Assembly: GCA_003173995.1 (NCBI GenBank)
Contig: PRDT01000070.1
Coordinates: 1-13,209 of the forward strand
DNA: 13,209 bases
Direction of reading: 5' to 3'
Source: Candidatus Levyibacteriota bacterium
GTDB lineage: Bacteria > Patescibacteriota > Microgenomatia > Levybacterales > UBA12049
Positions within the stretch are counted from its first letter, which is position 1, and each line of letters begins with the position of its first letter. Positions 1 to 7,712 of the stretch are shown here, piece by piece. The position numbers were made by a program, and so were the translations under genes. The notes below the pieces were generated by a model that was given only the letters and a program-made list of their open reading frames with translations, searched no databases and was not told the origin of the DNA.

Positions 1-662
1 TTCTCGAAGGTATTGGTATATCACAAGAAAGACCTGGTAGACATCACCGAACAGATGTATTTACTCATAATGTCCTCTCTCTTAAATTTTGTTCATCTAA
101 AGACCCAATTGTGCGATTTGCAACACTTATTCATGATGTTGGCAAGCCACGCGTTGAAGGAAAAGATGAAAACGGACTTGTTATTTTCTACAATCACGAA
201 GTGATGGGAGCAAAAATGGCATTTGAGATAACAAACAGACTCCATTTTTCTAAGAAACAACGTGAAAAAGTCGTCAAACTTATTCGTTGGCACATGTTTA
301 GTATAGATGAGCATATAACCGATGCAGCTGTCAGGAGATTTATTAGACGAATTGGCATAGATAATGTCACTGACATGATAGATCTTCGTATTGGAGATAG
401 GCTTGGAAGTGGTACAGAGACAGCAGAAAGTTGGAGACTGAAGTTATTCAAAGAGCGTATTGAAAAAGAATTGGCCCCAGGTCCTTTCTCAATAAATGAC
501 TTGGCAATTGATGGCAATGATATTATGAAGGAATTGAAGATGAAACCTGGCCCACAAATAGGCAAATTACTTCAATTACTTTTTGAAGAAGTCGATGAAG
601 ATTTATCAAAAAATACTAAAGATTATTTACTAAAAAGAGTCAAGGAAATATCTCCACAATGA
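1..662 (+). CDS. cca: CCA-adding tRNA nucleotidyltransferase, C-terminal HD part (5' partial)
   Basis: The gene enters from outside the window; reading the third frame from base 3 is open from the edge and gives 219 residues before TGA at 660-662. What is visible is an HD phosphohydrolase-type domain with a full set of metal ligands (numbering from the first visible codon): H22, H44-D45 in the IHDVGKP motif, H65 in FYNHE, H97 and D132 in GDRLG. The C-terminal tail contains the ELKMKPGPQIGKLL motif near residues 177-190, which is typical of class II bacterial CCA-adding enzymes/poly(A) polymerase family members with a fused HD domain. The family adds or repairs the CCA end of tRNAs; the catalytic head domain should lie upstream of the window. 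An HD-only hydrolase is less likely because of the C-terminal motif. The stop overlaps the next ATG (ATGA), implying translational coupling with the DUF2079 gene. Confidence 0.88.
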   Translation, partial: LEGIGISQERPGRHHRTDVFTHNVLSLKFCSSKDPIVRFATLIHDVGKPRVEGKDENGLVIFYNHEVMGAKMAFEITNRLHFSKKQREKVVKLIRWHMFSIDEHITDAAVRRFIRRIGIDNVTDMIDLRIGDRLGSGTETAESWRLKLFKERIEKELAPGPFSINDLAIDGNDIMKELKMKPGPQIGKLLQLLFEEVDEDLSKNTKDYLLKRVKEISPQ

Positions 663-2101
663 AAAAAATATTTTCCTCTCAACTTTTTATACCACTTTGT
701 ATTAGCTTGTTTTTCTTTATTGCGTACAGTGTGATGGGAGTTATCCGTCAGATTCATTTTCTCTCAGGATACGACCTAGCAATTGTCGATCAAGCTATCT
801 GGAATTATAGTCATTTTCAAGCTCCTATCTCAACCAATCAAGCCTATGCATTTACTCCTATTCTTTGGGATCATGTTGAACTTATCTTTCCACTGCTTGT
901 ACCATTTTATTGGGTTTATAACAATGTTATTACTCTTATTCTTCTCCAGTCTTTTGCTATTTGTTCAAGCGGCATTGCTGTTTTTCTTATTGCAAAAAAA
1001 TATGGCTTAAAAACAATTGTTTCAATCTCACTTCTTATTAGCTATTTACTATTTTATGGGATTCAAAATGCTATATGGGCTGATGTACATAGCCTTGTCT
1101 TTGGAATTGCATTCTTAGCTTGGTTTATTTATTTCCTTGAAATAAAAAATAAGAAAGGCGCCTGGATATTTTTTCTTCTTACTATTATTTGCAAAGAAGA
1201 TATGGCACTTCTCACAGGTATTATTAGTATTATTCTCTTTGTTATAAGAAGAGACAAAAACATGTTATGGTTTGGGGGATTATCATTTCTCTATCTTTTC
1301 AGTATTTTCTATATTTACTTTCCTTACTTTGTCCCAGGAGGATATAGATTTCAAAGTAATACTGGGCTACTTTCCCAAATTCACATTGATAATTTTTATA
1401 ATTCTTCTGATAAGAGAAATGTCCTGTTATACAGTAGTATTTGGTTTGGATTTTTACCATTTTTATCACCCTTCTACCTACTCGCTGCACTTGGAGACTT
1501 GATAAAGTATTTTGTAATAGGCAATGCTGTTGTTAGCTCTGGGCAAAGTATTTTTGGGCATTACCGATCGTCTCTTGCGATTCTTCTCATTTGGCCAACA
1601 ATTATTACCATTGGAAAATTTAAAAAATTTAACTCCCCTGTTATTGCTTTGTATCTATTACTTTGTGCTTTTCTTTTACAATATTTTCTTCATTTACCAT
1701 TTTCTTATTTTGCTAAAAAATGGTTTTGGGCTCCGACACCAAGCGTTGCATCAATGAAAAAAATTCTACCTTATGTCCCACGTGATGCTGCTGTTGTAAC
1801 ACAAATTAATATGTTACCTCATCTCAGTCACCGAAAATTAGAGTTTATTATGTGGCCAGAAACAAAAAAGTTTACTGCCCATTCTCCTTGTGGACAAGAA
1901 ACATGCAATTGGTTTCATTGGGCCGGAAATCCGAAGTATATGATAGTTAATACATCAACCGACTGGGATACGCGATATTGGTTAACCAATAGAAGTGAAT
2001 TTATTGATGGTATAAAGAATCTCCAAGCAGCGGGAATTATCAAGCCTATACATATAATAGACTCGACATATATGTTTGAAGTATTAAAACATCCTTTATA
2101 A
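659..2101 (+). CDS. DUF2079 family polytopic membrane protein
   Basis: This 480-residue protein has a hydrophobic N-terminal segment (about residues 9-28), roughly nine to eleven membrane segments up to about residue 350, and a C-terminal soluble part. It matches the DUF2079 pattern: GYDLAIVDQAIWNYSH at 38-52 near the N-terminus, ILWDHVELIFPLLVPFYWVY at 68-87, and the LPHLSHR motif at 386-392 in the C-terminal domain. The overall architecture resembles GT-C-type membrane glycosyltransferases, but no reaction is established for DUF2079, so I assign none. Two Cys in the C-terminal domain (C411, C416) could form a disulfide if that domain is extracytoplasmic. The start overlaps the cca stop as ATGA; an AAGGA at 642-646 lies 12 nt upstream, a long spacing, so coupling probably matters more than the Shine-Dalgarno. 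Confidence 0.85.
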   Translation: MKKIFSSQLFIPLCISLFFFIAYSVMGVIRQIHFLSGYDLAIVDQAIWNYSHFQAPISTNQAYAFTPILWDHVELIFPLLVPFYWVYNNVITLILLQSFAICSSGIAVFLIAKKYGLKTIVSISLLISYLLFYGIQNAIWADVHSLVFGIAFLAWFIYFLEIKNKKGAWIFFLLTIICKEDMALLTGIISIILFVIRRDKNMLWFGGLSFLYLFSIFYIYFPYFVPGGYRFQSNTGLLSQIHIDNFYNSSDKRNVLLYSSIWFGFLPFLSPFYLLAALGDLIKYFVIGNAVVSSGQSIFGHYRSSLAILLIWPTIITIGKFKKFNSPVIALYLLLCAFLLQYFLHLPFSYFAKKWFWAPTPSVASMKKILPYVPRDAAVVTQINMLPHLSHRKLEFIMWPETKKFTAHSPCGQETCNWFHWAGNPKYMIVNTSTDWDTRYWLTNRSEFIDGIKNLQAAGIIKPIHIIDSTYMFEVLKHPL

Positions 2102-2110
2102 GAGAGAATT

Positions 2111-2119
2111 TGATATAAT
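2111..2119 (+). promoter_or_regulatory. Extended -10 promoter of the HIT gene, predicted leaderless
   Basis: The sequence TGATATAAT is a perfect TG-extended -10 element (TGN followed by TATAAT at 2114-2119). Six bases separate its last T from the ATG at 2126, so the standard -7 to +1 distance puts the transcription start on the A of ATG. No convincing -35 hexamer lies 16-18 nt upstream, as is usual for extended -10 promoters. There is no Shine-Dalgarno between box and ATG; a purine run at 2101-2108 is too distant. The start site is inferred from spacing alone. Confidence 0.7.
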
Positions 2120-2125
2120 AGACTT

Positions 2126-2587
2126 ATGAATCAACAAGATTGTATTTTTTGCAAAGTAATTTCTGGAGAATTTGATAGTGCAAAAGTTTGGGAGGATGAT
2201 AAGTTTGTCGCTATTTTAGATCTCAATCCCAATACTACTGGTATGACTGTTGTGCTGACTAAAGATCATCATGATTCATATGTCGTTGACATGGATGATG
2301 AGACCTATGCTTCTTTTTTCAAAGCAGCAAAAAAAGTGGCAAAAATCCTTGAGAAAGCATTAGGTGTAAAAAGAGTTGCTCTTGTTATGGAAGGTATGGG
2401 TATTAATCATGCACATATTAAATTGTATCCCCTTCATGGGTTAGAACAAACTTTTGAAGAGACATGGGTAGATGAAAGGGAATTTTTTGATATGTATAAA
2501 GGGTATATCTCAACAAAAATGGGGCCTCAGAAAAATATGGAAGAATTAAAAGAATTAGCAAATAAAATAAAACTTTCCTATGCTTAA
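2126..2587 (+). CDS. HIT-family (histidine triad) protein with altered triad
   Basis: The protein has 153 residues. It begins with the CIFCKVISGE motif (residues 6-15), the usual start of HIT hydrolases of the Hint/YcgE-like group, where the Cys pair often binds zinc. The central region (LDLNPNTTGMTVVLTKDHH, 31-49) is the HIT nucleotide-binding core, and the triad region reads INHAHIKLYP at 93-102. The triad is normally H-x-H-x-H; here H95 and H97 are present but the third position is K99. The family hydrolyses or transfers nucleoside monophosphates through the middle His, which is kept. Activity is therefore plausible but not proven. It has its own promoter and overlaps the yqeY-like gene by 8 nt. 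The substrate cannot be told. Confidence 0.88.
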   Translation: MNQQDCIFCKVISGEFDSAKVWEDDKFVAILDLNPNTTGMTVVLTKDHHDSYVVDMDDETYASFFKAAKKVAKILEKALGVKRVALVMEGMGINHAHIKLYPLHGLEQTFEETWVDEREFFDMYKGYISTKMGPQKNMEELKELANKIKLSYA

Positions 2588-3032
2588 ACAACAATTGAGA
2601 GATGAATTAAAATCATCTATGCTCGCAAAAGATGAATTGAGAACCTCAGTCCTTCGTATGCTTATTTCAGCCATCACCTACTACGAAATCCAAAAAGGGG
2701 GCGCTGGATATGAAGCAACCGATGAAGATGTGCTTGCTGTTATTGATAAACAAGTCAAACAACGCAAAGATTCTATCGAACAATTTGAAAAAGCAGGAAG
2801 ACCAGAACTCGCAGAAAAAGAAAAGAAAGAGATGGATATATTATCTAAGTATTTACCAGAACAAATGTCAGAAGATGATGCACGAAAAATAGTTGAAGAG
2901 ACAGTTGCTGGACTTGGTAATGTAACAATGGCAGATATGGGAAAAGTTATGGGAGCAGTCATGCCAAAATTAAAAGGTAAAGTAGATGGAAATACTGTTA
3001 GTAAATTGGTGAAAGATACACTTACGAAGTAA
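2580..3032 (+). CDS. GatB/YqeY domain-containing protein
   Basis: This 150-residue protein matches the whole YqeY family length. The N-terminal helical part has the typical LRDELKSSMLAKDELRTSVLRML pattern (residues 6-28), followed by Q-KQRKDSIEQFEKAGRPELA (around 58-78) and the LSKYLPEQMSEDDARKIV segment (88-105). The C-terminal part holds GxVMGAVMPKLKGKVDGNTVSKLVK (121-146). The second half is related to the tRNA-binding tail domain of GatB, the amidotransferase subunit; a role in tRNA-linked amidation is suggested by that similarity but not established for free-standing YqeY proteins. Its ATG lies inside the end of the HIT gene (8-nt overlap), so the two are probably translated together. 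The last 11 bases overlap the end of the opposing GDSL hydrolase gene. Confidence 0.9.
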   Translation: MLKQQLRDELKSSMLAKDELRTSVLRMLISAITYYEIQKGGAGYEATDEDVLAVIDKQVKQRKDSIEQFEKAGRPELAEKEKKEMDILSKYLPEQMSEDDARKIVEETVAGLGNVTMADMGKVMGAVMPKLKGKVDGNTVSKLVKDTLTK

Positions 3033-3666
3033 GATAATCAAATAATCTTTCTTTATCTAAAAACTTTTTAACTTCCTCAAACAATATTTTGTGTCCTTTA
3101 TCATTTGGGTGAACTACATCAACAAGCAATTTTTCGTACTCTATTTGCTTTAAAGTATCAAATAAGTCTACTTTAAGGATATTTTTCTTACTACATATTT
3201 CAGAAATATAGGCATCATACTCCTTCACTTTCTCATTTGAAAATAACAACCCCGTCGAAAGAGTTATATTTACTGGAGTCAAACCAACACAAACAACTTT
3301 ACAATTATGTTTTAAGGCAAACTCTATCATTGTCTTGAATGCATTTTTAAACTCAATTGAAGGCGTTGAATGCAATGTCATCCAATTATTTGGACAACTA
3401 TCATTAATTCCTGCAGATAGGATGACTAGGTTTTTATTATTGGTATTTTCTTGTTGAGGGATTCTAATAAGAAGTTCCTGCTCAAATCTTTTTGCCAAGC
3501 GAGTAACTACCTCTCCTGGAATACTACAGTTATAGACTTGAAAATTGGTAGGAATCGGTTTATTAAAAGTTTCATCAATATATTTTCTCAAACGAGCAAC
3601 CCAACCACCTTCTTTATCCCATTTTCCATATGCAATACTATCTCCGAAGACTATTATCTTGCTCAT
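3022..3666 (-). CDS. SGNH/GDSL-family hydrolase
   Basis: The 214-residue protein has all four SGNH blocks: GDSIAYG with nucleophile S10, G51 in SIPGE, N88 in the AGIND motif, and the C-terminal D183/H186 pair in DVVHPNDKGH. The catalytic set thus appears complete. Members are esterases, lipases, acyl-carrier or carbohydrate-ester hydrolases; the substrate cannot be read from sequence. There is no signal peptide, so it is probably cytoplasmic. It overlaps the secF stop by 4 nt (ATGA) and is the last gene of the wHTH-NTase/secD/secF run. Membership of that transcript is inferred from spacing; I know of no functional tie to Sec. Its 3' end overlaps the opposing YqeY gene by 11 bp, each strand supplying a TAA. 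Confidence 0.88.
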   Translation of the reverse strand: MSKIIVFGDSIAYGKWDKEGGWVARLRKYIDETFNKPIPTNFQVYNCSIPGEVVTRLAKRFEQELLIRIPQQENTNNKNLVILSAGINDSCPNNWMTLHSTPSIEFKNAFKTMIEFALKHNCKVVCVGLTPVNITLSTGLLFSNEKVKEYDAYISEICSKKNILKVDLFDTLKQIEYEKLLVDVVHPNDKGHKILFEEVKKFLDKERLFDYLTS

Positions 3667-4565
3667 TTCTTTTTTCTCTTTTCAATTATTTCTTGCCAGA
3701 GGACAAGAAGAGGAGCGGCATTAAAAATAGATGAGTAGGTTCCGGAGATAACGCCAAGAAGAAGTGCTGCAATAAACCATTTTGTACTATCCCCTCCGAA
3801 TAATAACAATGCAAGCAAAACGAGAATAACAGTCAGTGATGTATTCAATGATCTCACAATTGTTTGATTGATTGATTCATTCACTACATGTCCAAAATTA
3901 CTTCCACCCATTCTTCTCAAATTCTCTCTAATTCTATCGAAAACAACAATGGTATCATGCACTGAAAATCCAATAACAGTCAGTATTGCCGTTATAAAAA
4001 GACTATCTACTTCAATATTGAAGAAATGTCCAAGAATAGAAAAAATACCAAGTAGTACAAGTGCGTCGTGCAAAAGTGCAACAATTGCACTGACACCAAA
4101 TCTCCAGCTACTTGTTGGATATGGAACCGCTCGAAAAGACCATGCAATATATAAGACAATAAGTAAGGATGCTAATCCAACACCGAGGAGTGCATTTTTG
4201 GTTGTTTCTCCTCCAATAGTTGGGCCAATCGTTGTAAAGGAATCTTCTTTAAATGTCCCTGTCTTTTGATATATTGTCTGAAGAAGTGTTGTATGCTCCT
4301 GATCGCTAACAGGAACCGCACGAATAGTAACTTGTTGTCCTGTTGTCTGAAGGCTAACGAGTTTGACCTTATTACTTCCAAATGACTGAGTAATAGCTTG
4401 TTGCTGCTCTGCTGTTACTGACTTCGGGTAAGAAAAAGAGAATTGTGATCCTCCAGTAAAATCAATAGAAAGATCAAGTCCCCAAAGAGCCAAAGAAATA
4501 AGACCTGGAACAATTACCAAAAGTGAAATTATGAAAAATATATTTTTATGCTTAATAATATTCAT
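3663..4565 (-). CDS. secF: Protein translocase subunit SecF
   Basis: The protein has 300 residues and a normal SecF layout. The first membrane segment is at about 9-30, followed by the LSIDFTGGSQ motif (32-41), an extracytoplasmic P4-like domain to about residue 122, and five further membrane segments from about 124 to 288. The signature GFSVHDTIVVFDRIREN (199-215) is the SecF counterpart of the SecD D-motif. SecF works with SecD, using the proton or sodium gradient to pull exported proteins through SecYEG. The start is fixed by the 2-nt gap after the secD stop. The basic tail KRKKK is cytoplasmic and its stop overlaps the next gene. SecF is confidently recognised; YajC is not in the window. 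Confidence 0.96.
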   Translation of the reverse strand: MNIIKHKNIFFIISLLVIVPGLISLALWGLDLSIDFTGGSQFSFSYPKSVTAEQQQAITQSFGSNKVKLVSLQTTGQQVTIRAVPVSDQEHTTLLQTIYQKTGTFKEDSFTTIGPTIGGETTKNALLGVGLASLLIVLYIAWSFRAVPYPTSSWRFGVSAIVALLHDALVLLGIFSILGHFFNIEVDSLFITAILTVIGFSVHDTIVVFDRIRENLRRMGGSNFGHVVNESINQTIVRSLNTSLTVILVLLALLLFGGDSTKWFIAALLLGVISGTYSSIFNAAPLLVLWQEIIEKRKKK

Positions 4566-4567
4566 AG

Positions 4568-5938
4568 TTAATGTTTGTAAAATACTCTAATTAACGTACG
4601 AGTTACAACAATTGCCGAAAACATCGACACAATAACTCCAATAGCAAGGGTTACTGCAAAACCTCTCACAATACCTGTACCAAAAATATAAAGAATCGAA
4701 CTTGTAATAAGGGTTGAGGCATTCGAATCTCGAATCGATGGCCATGCTCTGGAAAAGCCTAATTCAACAGCTGTTGATTGTGATTTGCCAAGCCTGAATT
4801 CCTCTTTCATTCGTTCAAATATAAGAATATTAGCATCCACTGCCATACCAATAGATAATATAAATCCAGCAATACCTGCAAGCGTTAATGTTATAGGAAT
4901 TCCTTTAAATAATGCCAATACAAAAAGTGTGTAGAGAATAAGTGCAATACTTGCAATTACTCCTAAACGTCCATAGAGAAGCACCATAAACACCACAACG
5001 ATAGCAAATCCTAATATACCAGCAAAAAGACTTTTCTCTAGTGCTCCTTGACCTAAGGTTGCGCCAATACTTCGACTTTCAAGCGGCGTGAGACTCACTG
5101 GCAAAGCTCCTGCTTGTAGCTCAATAGAAAGTGCTTTTGCTTGATCTGTGGTGAAAGAGCCAGTAATAACAGCACTTCCTGTTAAAATTGCTTGATTAAC
5201 TCGTGGTGCCTCTACAACAACATTATCCAAAACAATTGCGACTACCTTATTTACATTCCTGCTGGTAATATCAGCAAATTTCTTTGCACCGTCACTGGTA
5301 AAGGTCAGCTGCACTTGAGGAACACCTGTATTTTGATCAAATACTGTTGTTGCATTCTGTAAATCTTTTCCAGTTAAATTGGTCTTCATTGCATTAGTGC
5401 CCAAAACTTGAGGTATACCCAAAGGAAGGGCTGATGGAGAGGCTTCTGCTGAGCCACTTGCTCCTTGCTCCCAGAATGATAATTGAGCTGTAGTACCAAT
5501 GAGTTGTCGAGTCTGCGCAATATCAACTCCAGGCAACTCTACGGTAATACGATAATCACCATTTGTCTTGATAGTCTGAATAACTGGCTCTGAAACTCCA
5601 TACAAGTTGACTCTTCTTTCAAGCACTGTCTTTGCTCCTTCGAGTGCATCTGCTCTTTGCGCTTCTGGAATATTTTTCATATCAGCTCGAAGTGTTATTG
5701 AGGTTCCACCTTCTAAATCTAGTCCTCTTTTAAATTCAAAGGTCTTCTTAACAGGTGCACCATTACTGTTAAATGTAATCGTGAGGCCTGGATATATTTT
5801 GTGGACATGAATTTGTTTATTGATGATAGGAAGCTTCGGAGTATCTATCGAAATAGGAAATTTTGGCAAATCAATAATAACTGCTGCAACAGTAAGAAGA
5901 ATAATAAGTGCTAATAGAATGCGTGGGTGTTTTTTCAT
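4568..5938 (-). CDS. secD: Protein translocase subunit SecD
   Basis: The 456-residue protein has an N-terminal membrane segment (about 7-22), the RGLDLEGGTSITLRA motif (71-85), a large extracytoplasmic P1 domain, and membrane segments 2-6 from about 303 to 450. Key motifs are LPGVDI (135-140), QAGALPVSL (275-283), GMAVDANILIFERMKEE (364-380) and AWPSIRDSNASTLIT (398-412). A low-complexity Ser/Ala/Pro stretch (about 159-172) inside the P1 domain looks like a flexible insert or reduced connecting loop. SecD is shorter than the E. coli protein (about 615 residues), closer to other short bacterial forms. The ATG overlaps the stop of the upstream wHTH-NTase gene (ATGA), and secF follows after 2 nt. 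The three are therefore very probably one coupled transcript. Confidence 0.96.
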   Translation of the reverse strand: MKKHPRILLALIILLTVAAVIIDLPKFPISIDTPKLPIINKQIHVHKIYPGLTITFNSNGAPVKKTFEFKRGLDLEGGTSITLRADMKNIPEAQRADALEGAKTVLERRVNLYGVSEPVIQTIKTNGDYRITVELPGVDIAQTRQLIGTTAQLSFWEQGASGSAEASPSALPLGIPQVLGTNAMKTNLTGKDLQNATTVFDQNTGVPQVQLTFTSDGAKKFADITSRNVNKVVAIVLDNVVVEAPRVNQAILTGSAVITGSFTTDQAKALSIELQAGALPVSLTPLESRSIGATLGQGALEKSLFAGILGFAIVVVFMVLLYGRLGVIASIALILYTLFVLALFKGIPITLTLAGIAGFILSIGMAVDANILIFERMKEEFRLGKSQSTAVELGFSRAWPSIRDSNASTLITSSILYIFGTGIVRGFAVTLAIGVIVSMFSAIVVTRTLIRVFYKH

Positions 5939-6510
5939 TCAAGCATACTTTCCTCGTCGCCAATAAGCATAATGCGGGACCCTGCAAGAATTCCGCTGAG
6001 GAATGGATCATGTCGACTTTTTCTGAATGCAAATTCATCTTCTGTCATGACTGTGTAATTAATTTCTGTTCCTATTTTTGCTTCTTCATTTCTGACAAGA
6101 AGAGAAAGTTCTGGAATAACTATTGTTCCGACAATCAAGAAATCAACATCTTCAACATTTTTTTTCACTTGCTTTACATATCTCCCACTAAACATTGCAT
6201 ACTTTATCTTTCCTAATTTTGCTCTATTTTTCATGATATCAGCACCAAGACCTGTTGTCTTAACACCCAAGCGAAGCAAATCAAAATAAAAAGGATAGGT
6301 CTTTGAAAGAGAATAATATACTCTGTTTGCTCTTTTTTCTTTTTGAAGAATACTTTTATCTTCCAGAAAGGCCAATTCGCGTCTAACCGCATTAATCTCA
6401 TCTCCTGTTCGTCTCACGAGTTCTCGAACATGGAACATGTCATAAGGATGATCAAGAAAGACTTGAATTAATTTAATTCGTGATTTTGATGTAATGAAGT
6501 CTGCTAACAT
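5935..6510 (-). CDS. ArsR-like winged-helix protein fused to a nucleotidyltransferase-fold domain
   Basis: This 191-residue protein has two parts. Residues 1-70 form a winged helix: SKSRIKLIQVFLDHP, then FHVRELVRRTG with the recognition helix around 36-50, and the wing KEKRANRVYYSL. Residues about 100-190 resemble the minimal nucleotidyltransferase domain often found behind such wHTH domains: FSGRY (107-111) sits where GS-containing loops occur, DVD at 121-123 matches the DxD metal site, and INYTVMTEDEF (150-160) and DPFLSGILAGSRIMLIGDE (168-186) follow the family pattern. The GS loop is not canonical, so catalysis is uncertain. It may be a transcription regulator, perhaps of its own operon, or a toxin/antitoxin relative; the DNA target is unknown. 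It heads the secD-secF-GDSL run and has its own promoter. Confidence 0.78.
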   Translation of the reverse strand: MLADFITSKSRIKLIQVFLDHPYDMFHVRELVRRTGDEINAVRRELAFLEDKSILQKEKRANRVYYSLSKTYPFYFDLLRLGVKTTGLGADIMKNRAKLGKIKYAMFSGRYVKQVKKNVEDVDFLIVGTIVIPELSLLVRNEEAKIGTEINYTVMTEDEFAFRKSRHDPFLSGILAGSRIMLIGDEESMLE

Positions 6511-6522
6511 ACTGCCTCTTTT

Positions 6523-6531
6523 ATTATATCA
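6523..6531 (-). promoter_or_regulatory. Extended -10 promoter of the wHTH-NTase/secDF unit
   Basis: On the minus strand the sequence is TGATATAAT, identical to the extended -10 element ahead of the HIT gene. Twelve bases separate the box from the ATG at 6510, predicting a leader of about 6 nt. The GAGG at 6518-6515 lies at the right place for ribosome binding but would be mostly outside the mRNA if transcription starts at the standard distance. No -35 match is seen. The 32-bp gap between the DUF3048 stop and this start holds only this promoter. Confidence 0.68.
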
Positions 6532-6542
6532 GAAATGAACAA

Positions 6543-7712
6543 CTATTTTACACTAAGGACACCTTCAAGGGGCAGAACAGTGAACCAAATGAGTCCTCTA
6601 TCAAATTTAATTGGATTACCACTTGCATCATAGACAAGAGTACGTGATGTTCGGGTATCTTTTCTCCAGGTACCTTTAATTTGTTTACCATCCATGAAGA
6701 TAGTAGCCTTTCCCGTACCTTTATTTTGATACAAAAGATGAATATTATTCTCATACCCATCACCTGCATTCAATTCTGCCATAGATAACACTACAACTGC
6801 CTTAGCTGTTATTTGTTTCTTGGTATCAAAATCTATATGTGGAGCACCACCATTACTTCTCTTATACATATTCGTCGTTGGATCATAGGTCCAGTCCGCA
6901 TAATAATCTGAATTTCCTTTCCAGAATTCAAGGTGAATACTTTGTGATGTACCTCTTTCAGAAGCAACAGCATCATCCTTAAATGTATATTTGACAAATT
7001 TGGTGTCCCAGACATTGCCTTCTTTATCAACATTTGTTAAGTCCCGATTTGTCTTGGCAAAATCCCATAATTTGGTTGTTGCCGAATACATAGTATGCTC
7101 CGTTGCAACCGTATGTCCGAGTCTGTCATAGTCTCTCCAAAATGTTGGGAATCCAATTGAAAATTGATTGAGATCATTGTATCCGGACCATCCATACGTA
7201 TCGAGTTGTCCTAACGCATCTGCTGGTCCTGACGCATTTGCTCCTCCTACATGAGCATAAAGAGGTGATGTGCCATACTCTGACATGAAATCAATGTAGT
7301 AAGTCCTTGCAGATCGCACAGGACCTACTTGTGGGGCATCCTGACAATAGAAAACAGCCAAGAAGCGAGTTATACCACCTTCTGCAACTGCCTCGTATAC
7401 AACATCTGCAAATGAAAGACCAGATTGAGGACGAGCTTCTGTATGATTTTCAATCATGACACCAAGAGGTCGATGCTTTTCCCACCAAGCGCGTTGCTGT
7501 GAAGAATACTTAACACCATTTAAAGGACATTCTTCTGTCTTTGGAAGTGATGCATCAAAAGAGATAGATCCGTTAGCTAATTTTGTTGGAGGAACTGTCT
7601 TAACTAATTGCTTAACTGGCAACAAGTAGGAAAACAGTGCCATGAAAACTCCGGTAGTAAAAACAAAAAGTGCAACTGCGAGGAGTGCAACAATGAGATT
7701 TTTCTTATTCAT
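6543..7712 (-). CDS. DUF3048 (YerB-like) membrane-anchored envelope protein
   Basis: The protein has 389 residues. An N-terminal hydrophobic segment (about 7-33) with no lipobox Cys suggests a membrane anchor, whereas many relatives are lipoproteins. The DUF3048 domain follows: VMIENHTEARPQSGLSFADVVYEA (85-108), GGITRFLAVFY (112-122), GPVRSARTYYIDF (130-142) and YAHVGGANASGP (152-163). The C-terminal domain (about 230-389) matches the second YerB-type domain, ending with the G-x-ITAKAVVV, GKATIFMDGKQIKGTWRKD and GLIWFTVLP blocks typical of the family. The bulk is expected outside the membrane. The biochemical role is unknown. It overlaps the upstream DUF4446 gene by 8 nt (ATGAATAA), so both are likely co-translated. 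Confidence 0.9.
   Translation of the reverse strand: MNKKNLIVALLAVALFVFTTGVFMALFSYLLPVKQLVKTVPPTKLANGSISFDASLPKTEECPLNGVKYSSQQRAWWEKHRPLGVMIENHTEARPQSGLSFADVVYEAVAEGGITRFLAVFYCQDAPQVGPVRSARTYYIDFMSEYGTSPLYAHVGGANASGPADALGQLDTYGWSGYNDLNQFSIGFPTFWRDYDRLGHTVATEHTMYSATTKLWDFAKTNRDLTNVDKEGNVWDTKFVKYTFKDDAVASERGTSQSIHLEFWKGNSDYYADWTYDPTTNMYKRSNGGAPHIDFDTKKQITAKAVVVLSMAELNAGDGYENNIHLLYQNKGTGKATIFMDGKQIKGTWRKDTRTSRTLVYDASGNPIKFDRGLIWFTVLPLEGVLSVK

Noticed and set aside
3031..3049. Imperfect inverted repeat AAGAT...ATCTT as a terminator between yqeY and the SGNH gene
   Set aside because: Only 5 bp plus a mismatch and 2 bp, AT-rich, and no proper T tract follows.
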